Of a stretch of DNA of 64,000 bases, positions 1 through 10,595 are shown piece by piece (position 1 is the first letter of the stretch; the number at the start of each line of letters is the position of its first letter). The translations under genes and the position numbers were made by a program. Source of the stretch: Branchiostoma belcheri (lineage: Eukaryota > Chordata > Leptocardii > Amphioxiformes > Branchiostomatidae); contig NW_017802824.1 in assembly GCF_001625305.1 (NCBI RefSeq), positions 1,241,402-1,305,401 on the forward strand, written 5' to 3'. The notes under the pieces were generated by a model. That model worked only from the letters and a program-made list of their open reading frames with translations. It did no database searches and had not been told where the DNA came from.

Positions 1-198
1 CTGTACTCAATACTCCTGTACTTGCCTGTGTGTGCAAGGACATAGGTTACTTATTCACCACATATCCTGTATTAAAAATAGTGCAGCCAAAAATTGTTTT
101 TGCTGAAGAAAGGAATAAAACCTAAAAACACCATCGAAAAATTAATTGCTCTGACGTGGGTTTGCAAAGTCGTCAGAAGAAAAAAAAATTGCCAAAAT
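1..198. other. Unassigned AT-rich flank
   Basis: No open reading frame or repeat boundary is recognisable here. The stretch is the left flank of the foldback element that follows. Confidence 0.3.
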
Positions 199-2815
199 TA
201 CGAAGCAGGAACACTGTCAAAAATACGATATATATATTTAAAATACATACAATTGTAAAACATATATGTTTAATAAGAATATATATACACTTTTCAAAAC
301 AATATATGTATAGTAAATACATACAATTGTAAAACATATATGCTTAAGAAGAAAATATATATACACTTTTCAAAACAATATATATATCTTAAATACATAT
401 AATTCCAAAACATATATTGTTCACAAAAAGTGGTGTTTCCAAAACCCCCATCATATGAAAACCATGTTGTTCACAAAAAGTGGTGTTTCCAAAACCCCTA
501 TCATATGAAAACAGGAAGTGGTGTTTCCAAAACCCCTATCATTTCTAAACCTATATATGTTTTCAGTGCACGCGGTAACACTGTCAAATCTCTCACCAGA
601 GTTTCTAGCATGGGCGACCACACTACTGTTGTGGGGGTGGGAGAGAAAAAAACAGATTTTTTTCGCCTAGGTTTCTTCCCCTCTTGTCCAGTGATTCTTA
701 AAGCTACGCGTAATTAATTTTCATTCCAAAAAGCCTTTTCATTATAATTGTATTTTGGTCAGATCTTTGCATATAAGTCACACTAAAAATAGGGGGCGCC
801 AAGGATTGTTACAGAGTAGATTCTTCTGATCAGAACTCTTCCTTTCGCAAATCTCTGCCGTCCGCGGCTTTAGTGGCCCCTCGGGGGTCGGCTGGATGTA
901 GTCTCCACCAGACTTCTTTTGCGGGGTGAATAAATCGTAGAAATCGGCCTAAAAAGTATTAATTGGCCAGAGACTGTAGCCGGCCAGAGAAGCTCCATTT
1001 CCCTGTCGAGCCTTTTTAGGCCAATTTCTACGATTTATTCACCCCGCAAAAGAAGTCTGGTGGAGACTACACAAACTCTGCGGGAAGGGGCCACTAAAGC
1101 CGCGGACGGCAGAGTTTGCGTTACACAGACTATGGCTACTTATTAGCGTAATTAGCAACAATGTGTTAACTTTTGTACACAAAAAGATGAAATTAAAGAC
1201 CTTTGTGGCAAACTGTTTGATCCTAAGATCCTGAAAATTTTAAGATTGTGGCATGGAAAGTTTAAGAATTACAATAAAATGTATGTCAAATATTGTTGAT
1301 TTACGGTCTCTTTTGGTGCCATGACTAGCTTAGAGTCCGTGTCACCGTGTGGCTTTTTTCTTCATGTTTGTAAGAAAAGAATACCCCAGTAACAAAAGTT
1401 CTAAATTTTTTAACAATTTGAAAATTAAAATTTGAATATTATTAGATATTTCTGAAACATTTTGAAAGTGGCTGTACAAAGATCTCTTTATTTAGAATAG
1501 ATTTGAGCTATCCATGTGTTTCTTTCACTATTTGAAATATTTCAAACAAATAACCAGATGGTAGATGTGGGTAATTGCCCCCATAAAAGTAGGTGCTAAT
1601 CCCACTCTTCTGTCTTCTTCTGTATATTTTTAGATTTCGCTGGACACTGGTGGCTCTTTTGTTGTAAGGCATGAATGCCTGACACCCAGGCAGACTAGCC
1701 TGTACTTCACAGGGATGTGTGAATTACTTCCTTCCCAGCCCACTGACCTATTTACAAAATGTTAGAAATAATGGTAAAAAATGGTAAATATTTTTTAGAA
1801 ACAATTGGAAATGTCATATTCCACATCAGGAATATTTCAACCATTTTACAAAACCAGGGAATTATTTAGAATCTTGAAAAGATATTCAAAATGTTTCCAT
1901 ATTATGAAATTTCTCAGACCATTCTCTCTTTTACCTCCATGCTCAGACAAACAATAACAAAGATTTCAAAAGATTTCTAAATTATGACAATAACAACCCA
2001 CACGATGACGCAGAATTGACTCTATTCCCGTAGAACCAATTGCAATACTTGAGCATCTTCTGATGAAACCGTCAAAAGTGTAAACTTTGAAAAATTCTAG
2101 ATAATCTCATCTTTTATGCGAAAGGAAGAGTTCTGATCGGAAGAATCTACTCTGTAACAATCCTTGGCGCCCCCTATTTTTAGTGTGACTTATATGCAAA
2201 GATCTGACCAAAATACAATTATAATGAAAAGGCTTTTTGGAATGAAAATTAATTACGCGTAGCTTTAAGAATCACTGGACAAGAGGGGAAGAAACCTAGG
2301 CGAAAAAAATCTGTTTTTTTCTCTCCCACCCCCACAACAGTAGTGTGGTCGCCCATGCTAGAAACTCTGGTGAGAGATTTGACAGTGTTACCGCGTGCAC
2401 TGAAAACATATATAGGTTTAGAAATGATAGGGGTTTTGGAAACACCACTTCCTGTTTCATATGATAGGGGTTTTGAAACACCACTTTTTGTGAACAACAT
2501 GTTTTCATATGATAGGGGTTTTGGAAACACCACTTTTTGTGAACAACATATGTTTTCATATGATAGGGGTTTTGGGAACACCACTTTTTGTGAACAATAT
2601 ATGTTTTGGAATTATATGTATTTAAGATATATATATTGTTTTGAAAAGTGTATATATATTTTCTTCTTAAGCATATATGTTTTACAATTGTATGTATTTA
2701 CTATACATATATTGTTTTGAAAAGTGTATATATATTCTTATTAAACATATATGTTTTACAATTGTATGTATTTTAAATATATATATCGTATTTTTGACAG
2801 TGTTCCTGCTTCGTA
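199..2815. mobile_element. Foldback-type transposable element with very long terminal inverted repeats
   Basis: The left arm (about 199-848) and right arm (about 2118-2815) are near-perfect reverse complements, beginning TACGAAGCAGGAACACTGTC. Inside each arm are AT-rich units of about 75 bp and tandem units of about 47 bp with the core GTGTTTCCAAAACCCC. The right arm has one more full 47-bp unit than the left, which explains its extra length. The middle (about 1125-2117) shows no transposase. ORFs at 430-717 and 2249-2584 are mirror images of arm sequence and not genes. The structure resembles non-autonomous foldback DNA transposons; the family is not recognised. It ends about 110 bp upstream of the methyltransferase acceptor at 2925, at the edge of the duplicated block. 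Confidence 0.85.
846..1124. repeat. Palindromic element nested at the inner edge of the foldback left arm
   Basis: A second inverted repeat with arms of about 110 bp (roughly 846-957 and 1009-1122). The ends carry CTCTGCCGTCCGCGGC and its complement, and the inner parts carry GAATAAATCGTAGAAAT and its complement. It sits only next to the left arm, so it probably inserted into the larger element. Confidence 0.75.
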
Positions 2816-2933
2816 GTTTTCCCAATCCAACTTCAGCCATTGCAAGATGACATGGAGTTAGAACTCCTTGCTATGAAGTAATACTCAAAGAATCTTATGT
2901 CACTTCGGTTTGTCTATGTTGCAGATCTAGAAG

Positions 2934-5672
2934 ATGGCCGAAGCAATGTTGGAGGGCGAGCAATGTACAGTTGGGAAAATCATCGACAGCTTGGTCCGTA
3001 ATAAGCGACAAGAATGTTTGGAATCGGTAGACGGTGACGAAAACCTTTTCCGCGAAAGGGTAAAAAATGCCCTGGCCGCACTGTATAATGCTCATAAATT
3101 CGGCGAATTACAAAAAGGAATACAAGATATAAAGTATGAAAAATCATGTTTTCAGTTCGGCTATGTATACAAGCATTCGATGTTTTCCGCACGAAGTCTT
3201 TCCAAGATATTGGAACAATGCACGACGCATTGTTCCAATGTCTTGGAAAACCTGAGAATGCAAACCAGCATGACCGTTGCGTGCCTGGGTGGAGGGCCTG
3301 GGTCAGATGTCCTGGGTGTGCTGGACTACTTCATGAAGTACATGGCTGACTTCAAGGGACAACTGGACATACAGCTGTATGACAGGAAGGATAAATGGGG
3401 CCCAACTTGGGTAAGTACATTACTTCTTTGTACATGTATTGCAGAAAATAAGTTTCCTTTGTATTGTATCAAATTGTGCTTGAAGTTAGCTTCACACAAC
3501 AGTCCGTCATAACTGCCCTGCAAACAATGGTTATAATATGTAGATTCAGCTTGTAAAGCATGTCCGTGTAATGACTTTCTGTTCATCAACAATTAATAAA
3601 TCACAAGTACTATATATTAGGTTTCTTGCAAATATATGTAGTGAAATATGCAAGAGTCTCAGAATTTCTTTGAAAGGTTACTTAAGGCCACACCAATTTA
3701 ATTAACTGGTTCACGGATTCACCTGCTTCATTTTCGTCTGATTTGCAAAAAAGTCAGATTCAGTTTCTCGAAAATGCTCATATTTTGGCCCAGTTGAAGA
3801 AAGCTCCTTGTCCTATGTTAACAGCTTTTCCATCTATCAATGCATTGATTTGCTAAAAAGTTTAAAATTCATTGTTTGAATTATATACCAGCCTGATATC
3901 TATGTTTACTAATGGCTCCAATTGTAGCTTTAGGGGCTATCATTTCAATTTTAATTTTTCTTACCCTGTCACTTCATATTTTTTCTGAAAAAAAAAGAAG
4001 AAACAACGGATCAAATTGGTGTGACCTAAGTCAAAGATGAAATTTCTATGATTGGTAATACATCACGAGTTGATGACCTCTGTTACCACAGGAGAGTCTG
4101 AAGACTGCTATGGACGCAGAGCTGCATGACCCCAGGGTCACAGTGAGCTTCTATGACTTTGACGTCACTACGGCTGGCAAGAGCAAACCTGACCTTCAGA
4201 AAGCTGACGTCATCACCATGCACTACTTCATGGAGGAGGTGTACTCCGAGAGGGAAAGAGCAGAGGGTGGGCTCACACTTTTCGATTATTATTATGGCTA
4301 CATATTGTTTTTCCTCGTGTTTCTGCTGGGGATAGGAGTTCCATGGCCAAATAAGGCCAAATATGGGCATGCAGACAGGAGCAGGTGTGGCCCTTTTAGC
4401 AGATGTGGTTGCTGATTGGCTGTTCACTTAATGACTTTAATCTGCTAAAAGAACACATACTCATGGTACCACATACATGTACTTATAATACATGTAGGAA
4501 CAATTAACTTATATAACTTGTGGTATAATTACATTACTGAATACAGGATTCTATCAACATCTCTGTCATGTTTTCATCGTTAGCAAAATTAATCTGCACT
4601 GAATACTGATGTTTGTAGAAGTTATAAAAAGTGGTTTCCAAGTCTCACTTTTATCACAGAAGGAGACAGTGGTCTGTTACACCTAAGGGCTGTTATACCG
4701 GATATACAGATACAGAATAGTTGTCAGTAGTTGAAGGTCAAAAAAGGTTATCTTAATTAGTCTTTCATTAAAACCACATGTGAGCGGTGGTTGTAACAAA
4801 CCCCTATTATCAGTTACTAACCATACTATAGTTTATGGGTAATTCTGAGTACTAGACGTACATGTATCTACTCTGTGTCGTACCCAGATATTTGCATGTT
4901 TAGATAACTAGTACAGGTATCTAGTAAAGGTAGCACCATAAAACGACAATAAAGTACATTGCCATTTCCTCTTTTCACGACATTGTCTGCAGTGAAGGAG
5001 TGTTTTGACCACATAATCCAGACAGCCAAACCAGGTGCCTTGTTCCTGTACTCGGGGATGTACATGTACCAGGTTATAAACTGGGTACATCAACTCCTGA
5101 AGGACAACTGTGAGCTTCTGACACCAGACATGGAACTACCTGGACAACCTCAAAAGATTTACAAAGATACCAGTACCGGTGACTGGAAATGGGTTTCCTA
5201 TGCTGAGGTACATACTGGCATTTTGCTTAAGTTTCTAGCAACAGACTTTTATTACACTGTCATCATTGTTTGAAGACCTGCATATTCATACACTATATTG
5301 TATTCTATGTCCAATCTAGTTGCCTACGTACATGTACAAGTACATGTTTATACCGCCTGGAGGTATAAACATGAGGAATCTAAAAAAATGTGTTCCCTTT
5401 TGTTTAAATGATCTGTTCAACTCAGAACAGTAATAATATGGTACAAATGTATGGTCTAGCCAGAAAATATAAATTACATGTACCAGAAATTATCATGCCT
5501 GCTGAATGATGCAACCATTTTTGACATCCTTTAGGTTGACTTACATCAGGAAGGAGACTTACAGCTTTTCAACGACATAAGAGACGACCTCCAAACCGGG
5601 GGCTACCCTACAGAGGAGGTTTCTCAGAGATTTAAGGGTAACGTTGTTTACCGTCTATACAGGAAGAAGTAG
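2934..5672 (+). CDS. SAM-dependent methyltransferase-like protein, tandem paralog 1 (4 exons, 334 aa)
   Basis: Exons 2934-3410, 4092-4266, 4993-5207 and 5535-5672 join in phase with GT-AG borders (donors gtaagt, gtgggc, gtacat). A 5' UTR acceptor lies at 2924/2925. The ATG has A at -3 and G at +4. Residues 117-128 contain CLGGGPGSDVLG, the glycine-rich loop of class I Rossmann-fold methyltransferases; ITMHYFMEEVY in exon 2 could be the later strand of the fold. The substrate is unknown. No signal peptide or membrane segment is visible, so the protein is probably cytosolic. Copy 2 (14020-16934) has exons 2-4 of exactly equal length. Residues near 89-106 carry an insertion that forms a coding palindrome. 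I recognise the fold but not a named gene. Confidence 0.8.
3682..4029. mobile_element. MITE family A, copy 1 (intron 1 of methyltransferase 1)
   Basis: An element of about 350 bp whose ends are inverted (start AAGGCCACACCAATTTAATT, complementary end). The same ends recur at 16123, 18323, 38406 and 44002. Confidence 0.7.
4660..4716 (+). repeat. LINE 3' tail fragment
   Basis: Contains the dispersed motif GTTATACCGGATATACAGAT, also seen at the 3' ends of the LINE copies at 19107 and 39575. Only the tail remains. Confidence 0.55.
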
Positions 5673-5784
5673 ACAAGAAGTTGAAGAACAGTAAGTGTTC
5701 GGAGGAGCTGCGTTCTCAAACAGGGCATTTCTGTGAGGTGATAATGTCATCTTCTATCAGAAACCCAATGAGATTAGCCTTTTG

Positions 5785-6295
5785 ATGGTATTATTCTTCC
5801 AATCATGATGTATGGCTGTGAAATATGGGGCTTCCACCCTGGTAAACAACTAGAGATAGTGCACAATAAATTTTGTAAATCTTAAATTGGGGTGGAGAAA
5901 GAGGGGAACTGGGGAGACACTCACTTAACATACTTAGGCAAAATAGAATTGTTAAATTTTGGTTGAAAATGTTTAAGTAAGTATGGGGGAAAACAGACTT
6001 ACCAAAAAATGCTACAAACTTCTGTATGAGCTGGACCAAGTAGATAGGAAATCCTGGGTAAGCCAAGTAAAACAGCTGTTATTCACTCATGGGCTACAGG
6101 AAGCCTGGTACAATCAAGGAGTGGGAAATGGGGATATCTTTATGGAAGTATTTAAAAAACGAACAAGAGAGGAAATTAATTTTTGGAATAATGTAATATC
6201 CAGTACACATAGGCTAGAAATGTTCTGCTCAATTAAAGATAGATTTGGTACGGAAAAGCACTTGAAGATTATAAATGTGTTCAGCCATGTGTAGT
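5785..6295 (+). pseudogene. Degenerate LINE reverse-transcriptase C-terminal fragment
   Basis: Conceptual translation gives ILPIMMYGCEIWGFHPG, then a segment resembling the region after the RT domain of non-LTR retrotransposons (YGxEVWG, a lysine/phenylalanine-rich stretch, later WYNQGVGNG). In-frame stops near 5884 and 5965 and a frameshift before 5983 break it. It lies in duplication block 1 only, just after homology with block 2 stops at the sequence gattagcc, so it probably inserted after the duplication. Confidence 0.65.
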
Positions 6296-6782
6296 TGGAA
6301 AGATACAATGTGAGATTTGAATCAGTGGAGAAGTTACTCCTTTTGTTATTTTTTGGTGTATTTACAGAATGCAGAAACAGACAATGTTAAGTCCAGTATC
6401 AAAAGTCTATACATACTATAGCTATACATGTCACATACTAGTTATCACTGATTATATACAATGTAATGGCTCAAATCTCATGCACACAAGTTTGACACTA
6501 ACATCTAAAAAATTAGCAATCATTAAAAATAAATCGTGGGACAATTTTATTGCGTATACAACACTATTGGCTAGTATACATGTAGCAAATATCTAATTCA
6601 AAACATGTACTAAGATTCTCATGTTTACAATGTACATGTATCTTGAAGTTCCCAATCACAAATTATAAATTGTACTCATGATAACGATACCATCAGATGC
6701 AATTTGATGCTACCATGGATAATTTACTCTCTGCTATCCCTGATAATACTTAATACAGATAAGGATATATTGACACAGGTTC

Positions 6783-6911
6783 TTATGAATCGAGAAGTTT
6801 CATGACAGCCTCCCTCTCCTTGAGTGCCTTGACTGCTGCGTCCCTTTCTTTTTTGGTGGGGGTTCGTTTCTTCTGCCGTGCTGCCATGATCTTCCTAAAA
6901 CAGTCCATCAC
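6783..6911 (-). pseudogene. Orphan copy of the TADA3 terminal exon
   Basis: A 129-nt unit identical in layout to TADA3 exon 9 (18096-18224): an intact cag|GTG acceptor, 42 codons and a stop. The encoded peptide (VMDCFRKIMAARQ to KLLDS) is the same as the true exon; I count three base differences, all synonymous. It lies about 1.1 kb past the stop of methyltransferase 1, as the true exon does past methyltransferase 2, so it was copied with that gene. No other TADA3 exon is present in this block. It may be a dead remnant or an alternative terminal exon reached from TADA3 exon 8. Confidence 0.75.
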
Positions 6912-7896
6912 CTGTGGTGTACGACAAACATAACTTAATGTTTCAAGCGTCGGTCACAACCCGCCGTGCATACTTTCTGTCCGTACGTTTTTTTTTTTGG
7001 AGGCCGCGTCTGCTACGTTTTTCTGAAAACGTGCGTTGTATGCTCATAGGCTGTACAGGGCATGCGCGTGGTGGTGAATCCACAGATTGCACACATGAAA
7101 AGTTTTACATGCACTTAAAGTTCTAAGGCGTGTCTGCGTGCTCCAAAATCCTTAGGATTCCGTATGGAAGTGGTATTGTGGAGACTATTGTCAAGTTCCA
7201 TTTTTTAAAAATAAAGCTGTCCTTGTATCCTTGCTCTCAATTTGATAATTGCAGTATGATTTATTTAGAAGCATCTATTTTTGTTTGGAAAGGGAGATGG
7301 AGTGAAGTATTCTACCGATTTGCTCCGAAGCAAATGTTAGCCTTTCTAGTTGCATATTATTGTTTTAATGATGTTACAAATTTATGTTTTGAGCGGAGGC
7401 TTTTTAGCACTAAGGACAGTACTTGTTCCAATTAGACAGTTCCCGATGCCACGCCCACCAACACCAAATCTCGCTCTCTTATTGGCTGAATGAAAATAAT
7501 TTTGACTTACAACGTGGATGGGTCTATTAAAGTATGACAGGCGCTTGACAAATTAGAAAAAAAATTGAAATATGCTAAGTATACCATTCTGTATCTGTAT
7601 CTGTATAGCCGGTATAACCGCCTTTCGGCGTAACACACCAGCCATTGTTCAAGAGAAAAGCAGTACTAGTGTTTTCAATTGGAGCACCCTAAAAGTCATA
7701 CGCCTTCCTTGGCTTTATCAGGCTAGCAAATATGGGTCCTAAGTGGTCTTGGTGAAGTGAATTCGATGGTTACAACTCAAAAGTTACAACTCAAAGTCTA
7801 AACACATACATGGAAAGGGTCACATATAGACTCCTCTAGATCACATGGTACGAGTAGTCAATAGAGGTTTCCACTGATCTACGTATTAACTATCTG
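6912..7896. other. Inter-block spacer without recognisable gene
   Basis: Short ORFs at 6914-7126 and 7130-7435 have no recognisable motif, splice partner or homologue elsewhere in the window. A LINE tail in minus orientation occupies about 7575-7645. Around 7685-7770 is a diverged fragment of the unit repeated at 8665 and 10675. Confidence 0.4.
7575..7645 (-). repeat. LINE 3' tail fragment, minus orientation
   Basis: Reads TGTATAGCCGGTATAACCGC on the plus strand, the complement of the tail motif at 39840, preceded by repeated CTGTAT units (ACAGAT on the other strand). Confidence 0.6.
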
Positions 7897-8310
7897 CGAA
7901 CTGAAGGTGTGTGTCACGTCATCGGGTAAGGATTTTTGTTTGCTGACAGACTTTGGTATATTTTCTTATATACGCAATGAATTGGAAGGCTACTTTCTAC
8001 GAGGCTTCACATAATCGGCTGAAATCTTTAACAGGGTTTAACCGGTTACTAAGTATGTTACGGTGTAAACGCAAAATGCTCCGAAATGGTTTTAACCGGT
8101 TCCGTCCAATCCACCTCAAGTCACGGGAGGGTTCAACAGGTATCGCTGTGCATTGAAAATCCCGGTGTGCAAGAACCCTAGCCTTCAAATGCTAATCTTT
8201 TTATCTCCAAACTTTTTGATCGCATCTTTATACCAGGCTTTCACATACCGTTGTTTTATACAACCTAAACACAACCTAATTTTTAGAGACGCCGAGAGCT
8301 TGTGTGTGAA

Positions 8311-8347
8311 CCCGCCGCCATCTTACCGAAACTAAGATGGCGGCGGG
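8311..8347. promoter_or_regulatory. Perfect hairpin with paired AAGATGGCGGC (YY1-type) sites, unit 1
   Basis: Arms of 15 bp, CCCGCCGCCATCTTA and its exact complement, flank a 7-nt loop. Each arm contains AAGATGGCGGC, which matches the core YY1 recognition sequence. Function is inferred from the motif only. Confidence 0.4.
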
Positions 8348-8464
8348 TGCAGAGGTTTCACAAACTGTACACTTAACGGACATGGTCTTTAGCCTCCTGT
8401 TCAGGCCCCGCGGCGGATGGGAAAGAGTTTTAACGCGTTATTTTAAGCCCGGCCATCCTACAAC

Positions 8465-8529
8465 CAGCCACCGGGAGAGGCGGAACGGAATCTTCCCGTA
8501 GGCAGAACGGAACCTTCTCCCGGTGGCTG
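8465..8529. repeat. Inverted repeat, CAGCCACCGGGAGA stem, unit 1
   Basis: A 14-bp stem closes a loop containing further inverted GGAACGGAA-like pieces. A shorter version is at 10541-10595 in unit 2, where the loop differs and one stem base is changed. Confidence 0.55.
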
Positions 8530-10380
8530 AAAATGGGCGTGGCCCTTTAACTGATGGCGTCATGAGTACATGTATTTGCATAAATCATTACCATATATGG
8601 GAATAAGGTCAATGCTTAACTATACATGTACGTAGTATTTCAGATTTTTTTAAATTTTTGGAACACCCTAACGTCCTCAGCTATCCTCCCCATGCGCTCC
8701 CTTAATCAGACTTGCAAATATGAGGTCCTGAGAGGTCTTGGTGAAGGCACGAAGGAGTCTCTCGCGGTGGACGCTCATACGTATTAACTTAATCACCTTA
8801 GTTACATCGGGATCAAGTTCTTAAACAAGGGAACAGTCGCAGTACAGGACCATGATTGCGGGGTGCACAAAAGTTTTTGGGACTGCCAGTCTCTAGATCT
8901 CCCCGTATTCAACTATCGGTGAACTCAAGGTGGGTTTCACGCAGGTCATCAGGTACGGTAAGTAGGGAAAGTTTGCTGACTTTGCTACGCCTTCTTACAT
9001 ACCTAAACTCGGTACACTAAGTGGGCCATAAAGACGTGTCGAAGGCGAACAGGAAAGGAGCCATATTGGTTCTTATCGAGTGGCGTCAGCCGAGTAAAAT
9101 CAAGCTATGAAATGTGTCCTTAGACTCCTTACGGTCCAGATATAACTCCGAAGAGTATTGTAGAGTTCTCCCTGGAAATAGGGCTGCATTAAGGGTTGTG
9201 GCAGAGTGGGCCTGTGCCATTCTTCAGATTTTTGCATAGTTACGTTCCTGTTGACCAGTTTTGCTTTCCCCAACGACACGCAACCCTGCACACGGGGACA
9301 ACGTTAACGATCGTTGTCTTTGCTATGTGCCGCCAAGAAGGTTATGTTTTCCGTAGCATTCGCTTGTGTGTATGCGTGTGCGTGTCTCCGTGTGTGAAAC
9401 CACGATAACTCGAGAGGGCTTTGAAGGATTGTCTTGTTGGTTTCAAAAAAATAAAGACCTCAAAATGGCTCAATGTCGGCTTGTACCTTCGCCAAGAAGG
9501 TTATGTTTTCGTAGGCGTTCGTGTATGTGTCTGTCTGTCTGTATACAATACAACTCAAGAGGACTTATAACGGATTGTCTTGATATTTAGTAGCTGGGTA
9601 GGTGTTAGTGAGGCATCAAAGATAGCTCTGCTGCCAGGGTGGCCACTGTATTGTGAATGTCGCAATTTTCGAAAATAAAAAAGATAGTTAGATTTTTGGC
9701 CCCCAGGCGGCTTGTTTTGGTACTGCGGCAGAACCGGTTTTGATATCTTATGATCTGGACATGTTATGGCCACGAATTTTGCATGGTAAATAGCTCTTTC
9801 GCTCAGGAAGAAGTGACGTGAGTTTGGGCCCCCTGCCATCTTGTTCTGGAACTGCAGGAGCATTTGGTGATACATTGTACTAGTACAAGTAAGTCAAGAA
9901 CTGAAGGTGTTTTTCACGTCATCGGGTAAGGATGTTTTTCAACGTTTGCTGACAGACTTTGGCATATTTTCTTATATACGCGATAAATTAGAAGGCTACT
10001 TTCTACGAGGCTTCACATAATCGACTGAAATCTTTAACAGGGTTTAACCGGTTACTAAGTATGTTACGGTGTGAACGCAAAATGCTCCGAAATGATTTTT
10101 AACCGGTTCCGTCCAATCCACCTCAAGTCACGGGAGGGTTCAACAGGTATCGCTGTGCATTGAAAATCCCGGTTTGAATGGAACGGGCTAAATTTTTCTG
10201 GTCCGCTATTTTTTTCCCCAAACGTCGTATCTACGTGTGCAAGAACCCTAGCCTTCAAATGCTAATCTTTTTATCTCCAAACTTTTTGATCGCATCTTTA
10301 TACCAGGCTTTCACATACCGTTGTTTTATACAACCTAAACACAACCTAATTTTTAGAGACGCCGAGAGCTTGTGTGTGCA

Positions 10381-10417
10381 CCCGCCGCCATCTTACCGAA
10401 ACTAAGATGGCGGCGGG
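10381..10417. promoter_or_regulatory. Perfect hairpin with paired AAGATGGCGGC sites, unit 2
   Basis: Same 37-bp hairpin as at 8311, unchanged although the surrounding copies have diverged by substitutions. Confidence 0.4.
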
Positions 10418-10540
10418 TGCAGAGGTTTCACAAACTGTACACATAACGGACATGATCTTTAGCCTCCTGTGCAGGCCCCGCGGCGGATGGGAAAGAGTTT
10501 TTAACGCGTTTTTTTAAAATATAGCCGGCCATCCTACAAC

Positions 10541-10595
10541 CAGCCACCGGGAGAAGGTTCCGTCCCATAGGCGGAACGGAATCTCCCGGTGACTG
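10541..10595. repeat. Inverted repeat, CAGCCACCGGGAGA stem, unit 2
   Basis: Counterpart of 8465-8529 with a rearranged loop, consistent with flipping or template switching inside a hairpin. Confidence 0.5.

Larger units (their letters stand above)
7897..9896. repeat. 2.0-kb tandem repeat, unit 1
   Basis: Begins with GAACTGAAGGTGTGTGTCAC and repeats at about 9897 with small differences through about 11880. It contains two GC-rich hairpins, a stretch with CGGTTCCGTCCAATCCACCT, and near its end the common invertebrate repeat containing AAGAAGGTTATGTTTTC. Short ORFs show no recognisable domain. Unit 2 carries an insert of about 60 bp near 10175 that unit 1 lacks. Confidence 0.75.

Noticed and set aside
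430-2720. ORFs at 430-717, 2249-2584 and 2343-2720 encoding similar peptides
   Set aside because: They are the two arms of the inverted repeat read from opposite ends and the antisense of one arm; the frames follow the 47-bp repeat, with no domain.
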